The notes beneath the pieces were generated by a model that ran no database searches, was not told the origin of the DNA, and worked only from the letters and a program-made list of their open reading frames with translations. 64,000 nucleotides of DNA from assembly GCF_022014595.1 (NCBI RefSeq), contig NZ_CP091740.1, positions 744,001-808,000 on the forward strand. Reading direction: 5' to 3'. This document shows, one piece after another, positions 1 through 10,808 of this stretch. The translations under genes were made by a program, and so were the position numbers. Source of the DNA: Solitalea lacus. Lineage in GTDB: Bacteria > Bacteroidota > Bacteroidia > Sphingobacteriales > Sphingobacteriaceae. Within the stretch, counting starts at the first letter, position 1; each line of letters starts with the position of its first letter.

Positions 1-2240
1 TCTACTCCTAAACGATTACCAAGGAATTTCATTTCGGCTCCGGTTTCATAAGCAGAACTGTAGCCTGGCTGTAAGTCCGGATTGGTTAAAATGTTGGTAT
101 AGCTTGACCCCGGCTGATTGTTGTAAATAGGGCTTACAGAATACGACGGATTATTTTTGTATGAAGGACCGTTGTATGGTGTGGTATAGTCCATGCCATA
201 TGCTAGATTATAACCTGATAATACAGCTGCTGAACTGATGTATTGGTCAACAGCAGTGTTTCCTACCTTGGCATAAGAGCCTCTCAGTTTTAAATAAGAA
301 ATTGCAGTTGGCATTTTTATTAGTTCCGATAAAACTACACCTGTTCCTATAGAAGGATAAAAGAAGGTGTTGTTTTGCGTAGGCATGGTTGATGACTTAT
401 CAACACGTCCGGTAAGCGATAAGCTCAGGAAGTTTTTATACATCAAATCCAAGTAAGCATATGAGCTGAAAACTTGCATTGGAGCCTCGTAGTTGAATGT
501 TTGACGAGGGTTTAAAGAGTTGTTAAGATTGTACCATCCCGGTATATTCAAATAGTCAGTAGTTGAATAAGTTGAATGGTAATTAAATGTACGTAAGTTG
601 GCTCCCAATGAAGCTTTGACATCCAGTGAAGGGACTACTTCTTTGTCAAAGTTTAGCAATACATCAGTATTGTTTTCGAACATGTTGCGCATATCTTCGC
701 GGTAGTCTCCTTTGGCTTGCTCGCGGCCGTAAGTGGTTGCAGAGTAAGGTAGCTTTTCAGTACGAAGTAAGTCGTAAGTAGTAATTTGAGTACGGGCACT
801 TAAGTTCAAATAATTTGTGAATTTGTAATTTAAGCTCATGTGACCATACATATCGGTTTTGTGGTGGCTGCGTAACCATTCTTTAGCTACAAACCAAGGG
901 TTGTTATAGCGTTGGTACTCAGCATATATTTGTTGAGTGCCTTCTTTGCCTTCTTGCCAGTAGTTTTTCATGTCATCTACGCTCCAGTCGGCACCACCCC
1001 ATAACACCATATTGTAAATTAAGCTGTTTGGCCCGTAGTTTACATCAGGATAATTAGGTGTAAACTGACGGTTATAGTTTACAGCAGATTCAAAACGCAA
1101 CTTTGGTGAAAAATTGTAACCTGCAGAAACGTTAAAGTTTAGTCCGTTTAGTTGGGTATTAGGCACAAGTCCGCGTTGGTAGCTATAGGTTGATGAGAAA
1201 CGTAAATCATATTTTTCTCCACTTGTGGCAACAGCAATGTTATTGCTGTTAATAAGTCCTGTTTGTAAGAAACGAGTAAGGTTATCTTTTCCGCGAGCTA
1301 TAAATGGAGTTGGAGTGCGCTTTCCTGTTGATGGATTAATAGGACTATCGTATTGCGCAATTAACTGTCCGTTTAATGCAGGTCCCCAAATATCATAGTC
1401 TGCGTCATTTTTACCTCCGCCTTTTCCATCAACAAACTCGTATTTTCCATGGTCACCCGGGCCATACATATCCTGTATTTTAGGAATAGCGTTGAAGCCA
1501 CTTTGAGCCATGGTGCTTGAGTTAAAATCTATTGAAAAGCCACGGGTATCTTTTGAGCCGCGTTTGGTAGTGATTTGAACAGCACCAAATTGTCCGTTTG
1601 AACCATATAAAGCAGATGCGGCAGGGCCTTTTAATACCGTGTAGGTTTCTATGTCATCAGAACTGATGTTCCAGGTATCAGAGCTGATAGGGACACCGTC
1701 AACCACAAATAAAGGTTGCTTGCCACGTAATAAGATACTGGGAGATCCCAATAACTCGGCAGAAGCTCCAACTGTTAATCCTGAAACTTTCCCCACTAGA
1801 GCATTTACAGGGTTTGGTTCGCGAGCTTTAATCAATTCATCCCCTTTTACCTCTTGTACCGCATAGCCAAGCTTAGCTTTATCTTTCTTAATGCCAAGTG
1901 CTGTTACAACTACTTCGCCCAGTATTTTAGAGTCAGCTTCTAACTGCACATTAATAACAGTATTTAAGCCAACTTTTATTGTTTTACTCATATAACCAAC
2001 GAAGTTGAACTGCAACGTTTGACCTTCCTTAACAGTTAAAGAGTATTTTCCATCTATATCGGTATTGATACCACTGGGAGTACCTAAGACGGTAACTGTT
2101 ACACCCGGTAAGGGTTGTTGATCTTTTTTGTCTGTTACCACTCCGGTAACCTTTTGTTGGGCAAATGCCGCAACGTTTATCAATAATGTCAATAGTGTTA
2201 TTATTGACATACTGACCATGCTTTTGTAGAGTTTTTGCAT
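1..2240 (-). CDS. SusC/RagA-family TonB-linked outer membrane receptor, N-terminal part
   Basis: Open to the window edge, so only about 746 N-terminal codons are visible; the C-terminal strands lie outside. The protein begins with a signal peptide ending near AFAQ (residue 28), then a carboxypeptidase-regulatory-like beta domain (QKVTGVVTDKKDQQPLPGVT) and the plug with the SusC signature LFVVDGVPI and the segment VLKGPAASALYGSNG, followed by aromatic-rich barrel strands. The family imports oligosaccharides or peptides across the outer membrane with TonB energy and normally works with a SusD lipoprotein, which would be encoded just to the left. The substrate cannot be read from the sequence. 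The start is the ATG whose complement ends at 2240. The 213 bases up to polA show no clear promoter for this strand. Confidence 0.93.
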   Translation of the reverse strand, partial: MQKLYKSMVSMSIITLLTLLINVAAFAQQKVTGVVTDKKDQQPLPGVTVTVLGTPSGINTDIDGKYSLTVKEGQTLQFNFVGYMSKTIKVGLNTVINVQLEADSKILGEVVVTALGIKKDKAKLGYAVQEVKGDELIKAREPNPVNALVGKVSGLTVGASAELLGSPSILLRGKQPLFVVDGVPISSDTWNISSDDIETYTVLKGPAASALYGSNGQFGAVQITTKRGSKDTRGFSIDFNSSTMAQSGFNAIPKIQDMYGPGDHGKYEFVDGKGGGKNDADYDIWGPALNGQLIAQYDSPINPSTGKRTPTPFIARGKDNLTRFLQTGLINSNNIAVATSGEKYDLRFSSTYSYQRGLVPNTQLNGLNFNVSAGYNFSPKLRFESAVNYNRQFTPNYPDVNYGPNSLIYNMVLWGGADWSVDDMKNYWQEGKEGTQQIYAEYQRYNNPWFVAKEWLRSHHKTDMYGHMSLNYKFTNYLNLSARTQITTYDLLRTEKLPYSATTYGREQAKGDYREDMRNMFENNTDVLLNFDKEVVPSLDVKASLGANLRTFNYHSTYSTTDYLNIPGWYNLNNSLNPRQTFNYEAPMQVFSSYAYLDLMYKNFLSLSLTGRVDKSSTMPTQNNTFFYPSIGTGVVLSELIKMPTAISYLKLRGSYAKVGNTAVDQYISSAAVLSGYNLAYGMDYTTPYNGPSYKNNPSYSVSPIYNNQPGSSYTNILTNPDLQPGYSSAYETGAEMKFLGNRLGV

Positions 2241-2423
2241 TGCGTTAATGATTTTTAGGTAATATTTTTAAGCGATGCAATTGTAAATTATGTTTATTAA
2301 TACTAAACCAAGGCAATGTTAAACGTTAGTGAATTGTTGTATACAAAGATTAAGCTAACGTAAATTGATGTTTTAACGTTTAAATTGACCAAAGGAAAGC
2401 ACTCGACAATTCTTTTTATCTTT

Positions 2424-2431
2424 TACATTTG
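2424..2431 (+). promoter_or_regulatory. -7 element TACATTTG upstream of polA
   Basis: Exact match to the Bacteroidota -7 consensus TAnnTTTG, 22 bases before the polA start codon. No TTG at the usual -33 spacing is visible, so the assignment rests on the -7 box and its position alone. Confidence 0.45.
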
Positions 2432-2453
2432 TTCTTCATAACCTTATATCATT

Positions 2454-5279
2454 TTGACAAAAAAATTATTTCTACTGGACGGTATGGCGTTGATTTATCG
2501 CGCCCATTTTGCTTTGAGTAAAAATCCGCGTTTTACTTCTTCAGGGCTTAATACTTCAGCAATGATGGGGTTCACTAATACATTGTTAGAAGTACTTCGG
2601 AAGGAACAACCCACACATATTGCGGTGGTGTTCGATACCGAGGCTCCTACCGATCGTCATACTGATTTTGAACATTATAAAGCACACCGAGAGGCAATGC
2701 CTGAGGATTTGTCGGCAGCCCTGCCTTATGTAAAGCGAATAATAGAGGGGTTTCATATTCCGGTTTTAACGCTTGATGGTTATGAGGCTGATGATATCAT
2801 TGGTACGCTTGCCAAAAAAGCTGAAAAAGAAGGTTTCGTTACCTATATGATGACTCCTGATAAAGACTTTGCTCAATTGGTCTCTGATAAAATCTTCATT
2901 TATAAGCCTGCCCGTATGGGTAATGATATGGAGGTGATGGGTGTAAAAGAGGTTTTAGCTAAATGGGAAGTAGAGCGTGTTGATCAGGTAATAGATATTT
3001 TAGGGTTATGGGGTGATGCTGTTGACAATATTCCGGGAATTCCTGGTATTGGTGAAAAAACAGCTAAGCAATTGATCCAAAAATATGGATCAATGGAAAA
3101 TATTTTTGCCAATTCACATGAGCTGAAAGGCAAGCAGAAAGAAAATGTCGAAAACTTTAAAGAACAAGGTTTATTATCGAAGAAATTGGCAACTATTTTA
3201 TTGGATGTTCCTATTGACTTTAATGAGGAAGTCCTTAGAGTGGAACAGCCGAGCAAAGAACTGCTTGAGCCATTGTTTGCCGAGCTTGAATTCCGCACAA
3301 TAGGTCGTCGAGTATTTGGAGAGCAGTTTGTTGTTGCTGGTGGCCAGGCGCTTCAAAATCCAAATTTGCAAACAGACTTATTTGGAAATCCTGTCGGAGC
3401 AGCTCCTGTAACTATTCAGCGTCAAGAAGTTGAAGTTGAGCAAAAGGAATCTGCCTTATCAGGTTTCAAAACTATTGCCAATACTCCTCATAAATATGAA
3501 ATTGCAGATACTCCTGAGAAAAGACGAGTTCTTCTAGCTAGTCTTTCAGTTCAAAAAACGTTTGCTTTTGATACTGAAACAACAGGAACAGATGCTAATA
3601 ACTCTGAATTAGTAGGCCTTTCGTTTTCCTGGAAACAAGGAGAAGGATTCTATGTCCCTATTCCTGAAAATCAACAGGAGGCTCAGGTTATTGTAAATGA
3701 ATTCAAGCCGGTATTGGAAAATCCTGAAATTGAAAAGATTGGTCAGAATATTAAATACGATATCCTCATTATGAAATGGTATGGTGTTGAAGTGCAGGGG
3801 CCTTTGTTTGATACCATGCTGGCTCATTATCTAATTGATGCCGATACCAGACATAACATGGATTTTCTGTCCGAATCATACCTTAATTATTCTCCTATTT
3901 CTATTACTGAATTGATAGGGAAAAAAGGAAAGGGTCAGGATAATATGCGAAATGTTTCGGTGGAAAAGGCCGGAGAGTATGCTGCTGAAGATGCCGATAT
4001 TACTTTTCAATTAAAAGAAGTTTTTGAGCCTTTACTGCCTTCGCTTAATGCCGGTAAATTGGCACTTGAGGTGGAAAATCCTTTGGTCTATGTTTTGGCT
4101 GATATGGAGAAAGAGGGAATCAGGCTTGATAAGCAAGGCTTGGCAGACTACTCCAAAGAATTAGAAAGCGATATCTCTCGCCTCGAAAAACAAATCTATG
4201 AAAAGGCTGGGTTGCGATTTAATATTGCTTCGCCTAAACAGTTGGGAGAAGTATTGTTTGAAAAGCTTCAACTTGATCCGAAAGCAAAAAAAACCAAAAC
4301 AGGACAGTATCAAACCGGAGAAGATGTGTTAACTGCACTTGCCTCAAAACATGAAATGGTGCAGGATGTCCTGGATTTTCGTCAACTACAAAAACTGAAA
4401 TCAACCTATGTTGATGCATTGCCGTTGATGATCAACCCTAAAACCGGGCGCGTTCATACTTCATTTAATCAGGCTGTTGCTGCCACAGGTAGGTTGAGTT
4501 CCAATAATCCTAATTTGCAGAATATCCCTATTCGTACAGAAAAAGGGCGTGAAGTTCGTAGGGCGTTTATTGCCAAAAATGATGATTATGTGCTTCTTTC
4601 TGCCGATTATTCTCAAATAGAGCTTCGTATTATTGCTGAGATCAGTAAGGATGAAGGAATGATGGATGCTTTCATTCAAGGTTATGATATTCACCGGGCA
4701 ACGGCTGCGAAAGTTTATGGCGTGACACTGGATGAAGTTAATTCAGATCAACGTCGTAATGCTAAGGCTGTTAACTTTGGTATTATCTACGGACAATCGG
4801 CTTTTGGTTTGTCACAAAGTTTGGGCATTCCGCGCAAGGAGGCTTCTGAAATCATTGAACAATACTTCAATCAATACCCTGGTATTAAAAAGTACATGAG
4901 CGATATGGGGCAATTTGCACGTGAAAACGGCTATGTAGAAACTATTCTAGGAAGACGTCGATACCTGCGGGATATAAACTCTGCTAACGCCATGGTCCGT
5001 GGTTTTGCTGAACGAAATGCTATTAATGCTCCAATTCAAGGTTCGGCTGCTGATATGATTAAAGTTGCCATGATCAATATTCATAAGGAACTAAAATCAA
5101 TGAAAGTGGATACCCGAATGATTCTGCAGGTGCATGACGAGTTGGTGTTTGATGTTCCTAAAACAGAGATTGAAAAAGTACGTCCGGTAATTGAAGATTT
5201 AATGAAATCAGCAATTAAAATGCAGGTGCCTATTTTAGTTGAAAGTGGAATAGGTCAAAACTGGCTTGAAGCACACTAA
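2454..5279 (+). CDS. polA: DNA polymerase I
   Basis: Replication and repair polymerase of 941 residues with all three enzymatic parts. Residues 1 to about 290 form the 5'-3' exonuclease (start LFLLDGMALIYRAHF, later GIPGIGEKTA). The 3'-5' proofreading domain keeps its acidic residues: FDTETTG with D373/E375, then GQNIKYD and YAAEDAD, so proofreading should be active. The polymerase has motif A SADYSQIELR (Asp718), motif B RRNAKAVNFGIIYGQ (about 767) and motif C VHDE (893-896). The start is TTG; the next ATG would remove the conserved LFLLDG strand of the exonuclease, so TTG is preferred. It converges on the next gene across a shared hairpin terminator. Confidence 0.97.
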   Translation: MTKKLFLLDGMALIYRAHFALSKNPRFTSSGLNTSAMMGFTNTLLEVLRKEQPTHIAVVFDTEAPTDRHTDFEHYKAHREAMPEDLSAALPYVKRIIEGFHIPVLTLDGYEADDIIGTLAKKAEKEGFVTYMMTPDKDFAQLVSDKIFIYKPARMGNDMEVMGVKEVLAKWEVERVDQVIDILGLWGDAVDNIPGIPGIGEKTAKQLIQKYGSMENIFANSHELKGKQKENVENFKEQGLLSKKLATILLDVPIDFNEEVLRVEQPSKELLEPLFAELEFRTIGRRVFGEQFVVAGGQALQNPNLQTDLFGNPVGAAPVTIQRQEVEVEQKESALSGFKTIANTPHKYEIADTPEKRRVLLASLSVQKTFAFDTETTGTDANNSELVGLSFSWKQGEGFYVPIPENQQEAQVIVNEFKPVLENPEIEKIGQNIKYDILIMKWYGVEVQGPLFDTMLAHYLIDADTRHNMDFLSESYLNYSPISITELIGKKGKGQDNMRNVSVEKAGEYAAEDADITFQLKEVFEPLLPSLNAGKLALEVENPLVYVLADMEKEGIRLDKQGLADYSKELESDISRLEKQIYEKAGLRFNIASPKQLGEVLFEKLQLDPKAKKTKTGQYQTGEDVLTALASKHEMVQDVLDFRQLQKLKSTYVDALPLMINPKTGRVHTSFNQAVAATGRLSSNNPNLQNIPIRTEKGREVRRAFIAKNDDYVLLSADYSQIELRIIAEISKDEGMMDAFIQGYDIHRATAAKVYGVTLDEVNSDQRRNAKAVNFGIIYGQSAFGLSQSLGIPRKEASEIIEQYFNQYPGIKKYMSDMGQFARENGYVETILGRRRYLRDINSANAMVRGFAERNAINAPIQGSAADMIKVAMINIHKELKSMKVDTRMILQVHDELVFDVPKTEIEKVRPVIEDLMKSAIKMQVPILVESGIGQNWLEAH

Positions 5280-5312
5280 GGTATTTGTTGCAGAGTTTGG
5301 ATACGTAATAAA

Positions 5313-5361
5313 AGGCTGTCTCCTATGTTTGCTTTGTCAAATGTAGGAGACAGCCTCATTT
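5313..5361. terminator. Bidirectional hairpin terminator
   Basis: Perfect 13-bp inverted repeat, aggctgtctccta at 5313-5325 and taggagacagcct at 5344-5356, loop of 18 bases, followed by cattttta on the plus strand and preceded by an A-rich stretch that gives U-rich RNA on the minus strand. It lies between convergent polA and the XRE-cupin gene and can serve both. Confidence 0.85.
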
Positions 5362-5382
5362 TTATATTCTTGTTGATATGCT

Positions 5383-5958
5383 TTAATTGTTTTCGAAAAA
5401 ATAAACAATTAGCATTAAGGCACTTTCATCACTTATAGTACGCGGGTTATGGCTGATCCGGCCATTAAAGAGCATTGAATCTCCTTCGTTCAGTTCAATC
5501 ACCTGGTCCGGGAAAACATATTCAACTTTCCCCTTTAAAATATATTTGTACTCAAACGCTTCTGTTTCAACCATCTGACGCTGAGCATCTTTGCTTAATT
5601 CTAATAAAACGATGTCAACAGTGGTGTTCTTTAAAGACTTGGTGAAAATGCGTTTATAGAAAAAGCCTTTAGCTAACTCCTTTTCAAATGCTTCATATTC
5701 GTTTTTGCGTTTAACTAAAATTAATGAAGTATTATTGTTTTGCCCAATACCTTTAAAAAACTGGTTCAAATCAACTTCTAAGGCTGATACAATATCAAGC
5801 AGTACCATTAATGAAGGTATTGTTCGATTGTTTTCAATCTGTGAAATAAGGCCTTTGCTTACATTGGCTTTATCAGCCAGTTCTTGCAAGGTCATGCCTC
5901 TTTCTTTACGGTAATCTCTTATTTTAGTGCTAATTTGAATCAACAAATGTTCTTCCAT
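5383..5958 (-). CDS. XRE-family regulator with C-terminal cupin domain
   Basis: Transcription factor of 191 residues. Residues about 12-66 form a lambda-repressor-type helix-turn-helix (MTLQELADKANVSKGLISQI then ENNRTIPSL). The C-terminal half is a small cupin barrel (EAFEYKYILKGKVEY, NEGDSMLFNGRISH), the architecture of regulators such as PuuR/SutR that sense a small ligand. No metabolic gene is adjacent on the same strand, so the ligand and targets are unknown. The neighbouring endonuclease-like gene upstream is decayed. An inverted repeat directly before the start may be its own operator. Domain assignment is firm; the biological role is not visible. Confidence 0.88.
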   Translation of the reverse strand: MEEHLLIQISTKIRDYRKERGMTLQELADKANVSKGLISQIENNRTIPSLMVLLDIVSALEVDLNQFFKGIGQNNNTSLILVKRKNEYEAFEKELAKGFFYKRIFTKSLKNTTVDIVLLELSKDAQRQMVETEAFEYKYILKGKVEYVFPDQVIELNEGDSMLFNGRISHNPRTISDESALMLIVYFFENN

Positions 5959-5961
5959 TAG

Positions 5962-5990
5962 TTTTGTTTAATATTTATAAACGAACAAAA
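5962..5990. promoter_or_regulatory. Inverted repeat before the XRE-cupin gene, possible autoregulatory site
   Basis: ttttgtt at 5962-5968 and aacaaaa at 5984-5990 form a 7-bp inverted repeat with a 15-bp AT-rich spacer, beginning 3 bases before the start codon of the regulator on the minus strand. Position fits an autoregulatory operator, but AT-rich DNA gives such repeats by chance. Confidence 0.3.
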
Positions 5991-6018
5991 TTAACCTTCA
6001 AGTGCTAATCATTCAACT

Positions 6019-6510
6019 TTAAAACAAATCAATTTTGGTTTCTAGAGGATAATGATCTGATAACCGGTAGGGTTATACCTTGTATGTCTCAATATTCCAA
6101 ACATGTTTCTTGGTAACAAAATAAAATAATCAATTCGTTTTTGTTGGCCATCAAAGTCGTAGGTATATGCCGAGTTGCCTGTATCCTGCCATTTATTCCT
6201 AATGACATCAAATGCGATATCGTCATGACTGATACTTAAATAACCGGCAAAAATAACTGGATTGTCAGAGCTTTGGCCTCTTTAGTTAAAGTGTTAAGAA
6301 CCTCCATCGCTTTCGGTCATTTCAATAAAAGCAAAATTTAAGATGAGCCATTTTCAATTTTCTCTAACCGAAATACATATGGTTCATGTTAGTAATTAGT
6401 TCATAATCTTAAGGTTGGTGCTATTCCTAAATCTACTCAGCGCACTATTAATATCCTGCAGCGCAATGAAGTCGGCTGACAAATTTGGTGTCGTTTGTAA
6501 AGTGTAAAAC
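6019..6510 (-). pseudogene. Decayed endonuclease/exonuclease/phosphatase-family gene
   Basis: Pieces of an EEP-fold nuclease or phosphatase can be read in order on the minus strand but in different frames. Around 6450-6500 is ADFIALQDINSALSRF, then two stop codons. About 6265-6300 reads EVLNTLTKEAKAL. After a frameshift 6055-6262 reads DNPVIFAGYLSI, later KWQDTG and KRIDYFILLPRN. After another frameshift the end reads SDHYPLETKIDLF followed by TAA at 6019-6021. The order matches family motifs GDFN, RIDY and SDHxP, with GDFN already changed to GYLS. The upstream part of the gene is gone or unrecognisable. At least two frameshifts plus stops make it non-functional. Confidence 0.75.
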
Positions 6511-6636
6511 TTTAAAACCTTATAAACGCTAATAAGTAAAAAACATTAACTTTACCCCTTTGTATAGTGTCAAATTGTCGGTAAAATTCAATTGGCTCGA
6601 TACTTGATTTTTTATCGCAGTTAAATTTTAAGAAGA

Positions 6637-9600
6637 ATGTTAAGTTTTTTAACGAAACTATTCGGCAGCAAGTCGGAAAGAGATATTAAAGCTTTGCTCC
6701 CAATAGTTGAGCAGATTAAGGCAGAATACTCAAAGCTTTCAAGCCTAAGTCATGATGAACTCAGGGCGAAAACCATTGAGTTTAAAAAAAGAATTGCAGA
6801 CTTTTTAAGTGAAATTGATGCACAAATCGACAATCTTCAGAAAGAAGCTGAAGACTTGAGTTTGGGTGTTAATGAAAAAGTTGCCATCTATGACAGAGTT
6901 GATAAATTAAAGAAAGAACGCGATCAGCAATTGGAAATAGTGTTGATGGAAGTTCTGCCAGAAGCATTTGCCGTTGTTAAAGAAACTGCGCGTCGTTTTA
7001 CCGAGAATAGTGAAGTTGAAGTAACGGCTACTCAGGCTGATAGAGAATTAGCTGCTCGTAAAAGCAATGTAATTATTAACGGCGACAAAGCTATTCACAA
7101 AAATACTTGGATTGCAGCAGGTAACGAAGTTACATGGAACATGGTACATTATGACGTTCAGTTGTTTGGAGGTACTGTATTGCACCAGGGTAAAATTTCT
7201 GAAATGGCAACCGGTGAAGGTAAAACCCTTGTTGCTACTTTGCCTGCTTATTTAAATGCACTTGCCGGCCAAGGAGTGCATATTGTAACAGTAAACGATT
7301 ATCTGGCTCGTCGTGACAGTGAATGGATGGGGCCTTTATATGAGTTTCATGGTTTAACGGTTGATTGTATTGATAAACATCAGCCTAACTCAGAGGAACG
7401 TCGTAAAGCATATTTATCTGATATTACTTTTGGTACCAACAACGAATTCGGCTTTGATTATCTGCGCGATAACATGGCACGTAATCCTGATGAATTGGTT
7501 CAACGCAAACTTCACTTTGCAATGGTGGATGAGGTTGACTCAGTTTTGGTAGACGATGCCCGTACTCCATTGATTATTTCAGGTCCTATTCCTCGTGGGG
7601 ATCAGCATGAGTTTTATGATCTTAAGCCACGTATTGAGCGTTTGGTAAATGCTCAAAAAAACGCGGTAAACGGCTTTTTAACTGATGCTAAAAAAATGCT
7701 GGCTGAAAATAAAGCTGACCAAGGCGGTTTGGCTTTGTTACGTGCCTTCCGTGGCTTGCCTAAAAATAAAGCCCTGATCAAGTTTTTAAGTGAGCAAGGT
7801 ATTCGCCAGGTTTTACAAAAAACAGAAAACTATTACTTGCAGGATCAGCAAAAGGAAATGCCTAAAGCTGATGCTGAACTATATTTCGTTATCGACGAAA
7901 AGCATAATTCAATTGAACTTACTGAAAAAGGTATTGAAATGATTACCGCCAATGGCGAGGATCCTCATTTCTTTATTATGCCTGATGTAGGTTCTGAGAT
8001 TGCTGAAATCGAAAAATCTTCGTTAAGTGACGATGAAAAAGTAGCCAAAAAAGATGAGTTGATGCGTGACTTCTCTATTAAATCGGAGCGTATTCACTCA
8101 ATCAACCAATTATTAAAGGCTTATACTTTGTTCGAGAAAGATGTAGAATACATTATTGATGAAGGCAAAGTAAAAATAGTTGACGAGCAAACTGGCCGTA
8201 TTATGGAAGGTCGTCGTTATTCAGACGGTTTGCACCAAGCTATTGAAGCTAAAGAAAATGTTAAGGTTGAAGATGCCACTCAAACATTTGCTACCATTAC
8301 GTTGCAGAATTATTTCCGTATGTACCATAAACTGTGTGGTATGACCGGTACTGCAACGACAGAAGCTGGTGAGTTCTGGCAAATCTATAAACTTGATGTT
8401 GTTGAAGTTCCTACCAATAAAGGAATTCAACGCAAAGACCAAGAAGACCTTGTTTATAAAACTGCTCGCGAAAAATATAACGCTGTAGTAGATGAAATTG
8501 TAAAGTTAACTCAAATAGGCCGTCCGGTGCTTGTGGGTACTACTTCTGTTGAGATTTCAGAGTTATTAAGCCGTATGCTTAAGTTACGTGGTATCAAGCA
8601 CAACGTACTGAATGCCAAATTACACCAACGTGAGGCGGAAATTGTGGCTGAGGCAGGACAGGCAGGTACAGTAACTATTGCTACCAACATGGCTGGTCGT
8701 GGTACCGACATTAAGTTAGGTCCAGGTGTTAAAGAAGCCGGAGGTTTAGCCATCATCGGTACGGAGCGTCATGAGTCGCGCCGCGTTGACCGTCAGTTAC
8801 GTGGTCGTTCTGGTCGTCAAGGTGACCCTGGTTCTTCCCAATTCTTCGTTTCATTGCAGGATGAGTTAATGCGCTTGTTCGGATCAGAGCGTATTGCAGC
8901 ACTGATGGACAAAATGGGCTTAGAAGAAGGTGAAGTAATTCAGCACTCAATGATTACCAAGTCTATTGAGCGTGCTCAGAAAAAAGTAGAAGAAAACCAT
9001 TTCGGTACACGTAAACGTTTGTTGGAGTACGACGACGTGATGAATTCTCAACGTACCGTTATCTATAGCAAACGCCATAATGCATTATTTGGCGAGCGTT
9101 TAGAGGTTGATATTGACAACATGATCTTCGATACAGTTGAAGAACTTGTTCAACAATATCGCGAGGATAAAAATTTTGAAGGCTTTAAGCTAGATTTGCT
9201 TCGTGTGTTCGCTTATCACACCGAGATGGCTGATAAAGAATTCTTGGATGAAAACACCGACAATGTGGTTTTGTCAGTTTATCAACAGATTGCTGATCAC
9301 TATCGCCGTAAATCAGAATTTATTGCTCAAAATGCATATCCGGTAATTAAAGATGTATTTGAGACCAGAGGAGATGTAATTGAAAACATTGTTGTTCCGT
9401 TCTCTGATGGTGTTCGTGGCGTTCAGATTCCGGTTAGCTTGAAGAAAGCTTACGAAACAAATGGTATCGAGGTAGTTAGAGCGTTTGAGCGTTCTGTATT
9501 GCTTTATACAATTGATGATGCTTGGAGAGAGCACTTGCGTGAAATGGATGAGCTGAAACAGTCTGTTCAAAACGCTGTTTATGAACAAAAAGATCCATTG

Positions 9601-9936
9601 TTAGTGTATAAATTTGAATCGTTCAATTTATTTAAACAACGTATTTCAAATATTAACAAAGAGGCGCTTGATTTCTTGTTTAAAGGAACTATTCCGATGG
9701 GAGAACCAGAAGAAGTTCAGGAAGCAGCTCCTGTTCAACGTACTGACTTAAGCAACTTACAGGCAAGTCACCCTGAGTTCCATGACAACGGTGGACATTT
9801 GCCAGAAGATTTAGCGGGTGAAATTTCAGTTAAACAACACCCTGTACGTGTTGAACCTAAAATCGGACGTAATGATCCTTGTCCTTGCGGAAGTGGCAAA
9901 AAGTATAAAAACTGTCACGGAGCAGGTCTGGCTTAA
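6637..9936 (+). CDS. secA: Preprotein translocase ATPase SecA
   Basis: Cytoplasmic motor that drives unfolded preproteins through SecYEG. The 1099 residues are long compared with E. coli SecA (901) but usual for Bacteroidota, which carry insertions in the N-terminal half. Visible elements are the Walker A motif GEGKT (193-197), Walker B with [20 protein letters not shown], the second-motor segment [10 protein letters not shown] and [15 protein letters not shown], and a C-terminal zinc-binding tail [13 protein letters not shown] (1082-1094) that contacts SecB or the ribosome. The start [10 protein letters not shown] is the conserved family start. It stands alone, closed by a strong hairpin terminator. 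The 678 bases upstream hold only the decayed EEP gene and AT-rich sequence. Confidence 0.98.
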   Translation: MLSFLTKLFGSKSERDIKALLPIVEQIKAEYSKLSSLSHDELRAKTIEFKKRIADFLSEIDAQIDNLQKEAEDLSLGVNEKVAIYDRVDKLKKERDQQLEIVLMEVLPEAFAVVKETARRFTENSEVEVTATQADRELAARKSNVIINGDKAIHKNTWIAAGNEVTWNMVHYDVQLFGGTVLHQGKISEMATGEGKTLVATLPAYLNALAGQGVHIVTVNDYLARRDSEWMGPLYEFHGLTVDCIDKHQPNSEERRKAYLSDITFGTNNEFGFDYLRDNMARNPDELVQRKLHFAMVDEVDSVLVDDARTPLIISGPIPRGDQHEFYDLKPRIERLVNAQKNAVNGFLTDAKKMLAENKADQGGLALLRAFRGLPKNKALIKFLSEQGIRQVLQKTENYYLQDQQKEMPKADAELYFVIDEKHNSIELTEKGIEMITANGEDPHFFIMPDVGSEIAEIEKSSLSDDEKVAKKDELMRDFSIKSERIHSINQLLKAYTLFEKDVEYIIDEGKVKIVDEQTGRIMEGRRYSDGLHQAIEAKENVKVEDATQTFATITLQNYFRMYHKLCGMTGTATTEAGEFWQIYKLDVVEVPTNKGIQRKDQEDLVYKTAREKYNAVVDEIVKLTQIGRPVLVGTTSVEISELLSRMLKLRGIKHNVLNAKLHQREAEIVAEAGQAGTVTIATNMAGRGTDIKLGPGVKEAGGLAIIGTERHESRRVDRQLRGRSGRQGDPGSSQFFVSLQDELMRLFGSERIAALMDKMGLEEGEVIQHSMITKSIERAQKKVEENHFGTRKRLLEYDDVMNSQRTVIYSKRHNALFGERLEVDIDNMIFDTVEELVQQYREDKNFEGFKLDLLRVFAYHTEMADKEFLDENTDNVVLSVYQQIADHYRRKSEFIAQNAYPVIKDVFETRGDVIENIVVPFSDGVRGVQIPVSLKKAYETNGIEVVRAFERSVLLYTIDDAWREHLREMDELKQSVQNAVYEQKDPLLVYKFESFNLFKQRISNINKEALDFLFKGTIPMGEPEEVQEAAPVQRTDLSNLQASHPEFHDNGGHLPEDLAGEISVKQHPVRVEPKIGRNDPCPCGSGKKYKNCHGAGLA

Positions 9937-9958
9937 AAGTTGATTTTAATTATGATAG

Positions 9959-10008
9959 AAGTACGATTTTAGATTTATCCAGTAAAGCTAAAATCGTACT
10001 TTGTTTTT
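9959..10008 (+). terminator. Intrinsic terminator of secA
   Basis: Perfect 14-bp inverted repeat aagtacgattttag (9959-9972) and ctaaaatcgtactt (9988-10001), 15-base loop, followed by tgttttt. The rest of the 212-base gap to the next gene shows nothing further. Confidence 0.85.
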
Positions 10009-10148
10009 GAGGTATTAAGACTGAACTTTGTTAAATTGTATGTGAATTAATTAAATCAGACTGCGTTTGTTGATTAAACTGAAATCTTTCCATGAAAATA
10101 ATGCTTTAATCAAGTATACGTTGTAATTCTAAATCCTATCTTCAGTAA

Positions 10149-10802
10149 ATGTTAAGCGGAAAACACATAATATCAATTGTTGCAATGTTTCTGTTAATGA
10201 GTACAATAGTTTATGCTCAGCAAAAACCAACTAAGTCAACTACGAAGCCTGCCACCACAAAGCCAGCCACCTCAACACCGGCAAAGCAAAATGCACCAGC
10301 CGGTAAGCCTGCAACAACAAAAGACAAATCAACATTAATACCCCAGACCAAACCGGAGCGGTCGCCAGTTGAAACTCCAAAAAAAGTTCAGATAGATGAT
10401 AACTCAGGATTTGAAAATACTTCAAACTCACGGGATACTATCCTAATGTCGAATGTTGATGTTGTTGCGCAGCCAGGTATAAATGAATTGTTGTCAAAAC
10501 GAATTGAAATTAATCGCAAGCCACCAGCATTCGGTTATAGATTACAAATTTATTCAGGTCCTAACCGTAATGAAGCGTATAGTTTGCAAATTAAGTTTGC
10601 ACTTAAGTTTCCTGAATTAGGAAGCTATTTAAGTTATCAAATGCCTAACTACAAGCTTCGTGTAGGGGATTTTGCTACCCGTGCAGATGCTGAAAAGGTA
10701 AAGAAACTCCTTGATAAGGAATTTGATGTTGCATTTATTGTATCTGATAAACTAAACCCTCAAAAGGTTTATCAGGAGGGCGAGACTGAATTACCCCAAT
10801 AA
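10149..10802 (+). CDS. Secreted SPOR-like domain protein
   Basis: Exported protein of 217 residues. A signal peptide ends near VYAQ (residue 24), followed by a low-complexity Lys/Pro/Thr/Ala linker (about 25-70), then a C-terminal module of about 90 residues: GYRLQIYSGPNRNEAYSLQ, later YKLRVGDFATRADAEKVKKL and FIVSDKLNP. This pattern resembles SPOR domains, which bind denuded septal peptidoglycan, and similar short proteins are common in Bacteroidota. The linker would let the domain reach the wall from the membrane. The function is otherwise unknown, and no partner gene is evident in the neighbourhood. Confidence 0.72.
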   Translation: MLSGKHIISIVAMFLLMSTIVYAQQKPTKSTTKPATTKPATSTPAKQNAPAGKPATTKDKSTLIPQTKPERSPVETPKKVQIDDNSGFENTSNSRDTILMSNVDVVAQPGINELLSKRIEINRKPPAFGYRLQIYSGPNRNEAYSLQIKFALKFPELGSYLSYQMPNYKLRVGDFATRADAEKVKKLLDKEFDVAFIVSDKLNPQKVYQEGETELPQ

Positions 10803-10808
10803 GCTTCA

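Noticed and set aside
1651-1866. Plus-strand frame of 71 codons within the SusC gene
   Set aside because: Antisense to the conserved plug domain, without any known motif.
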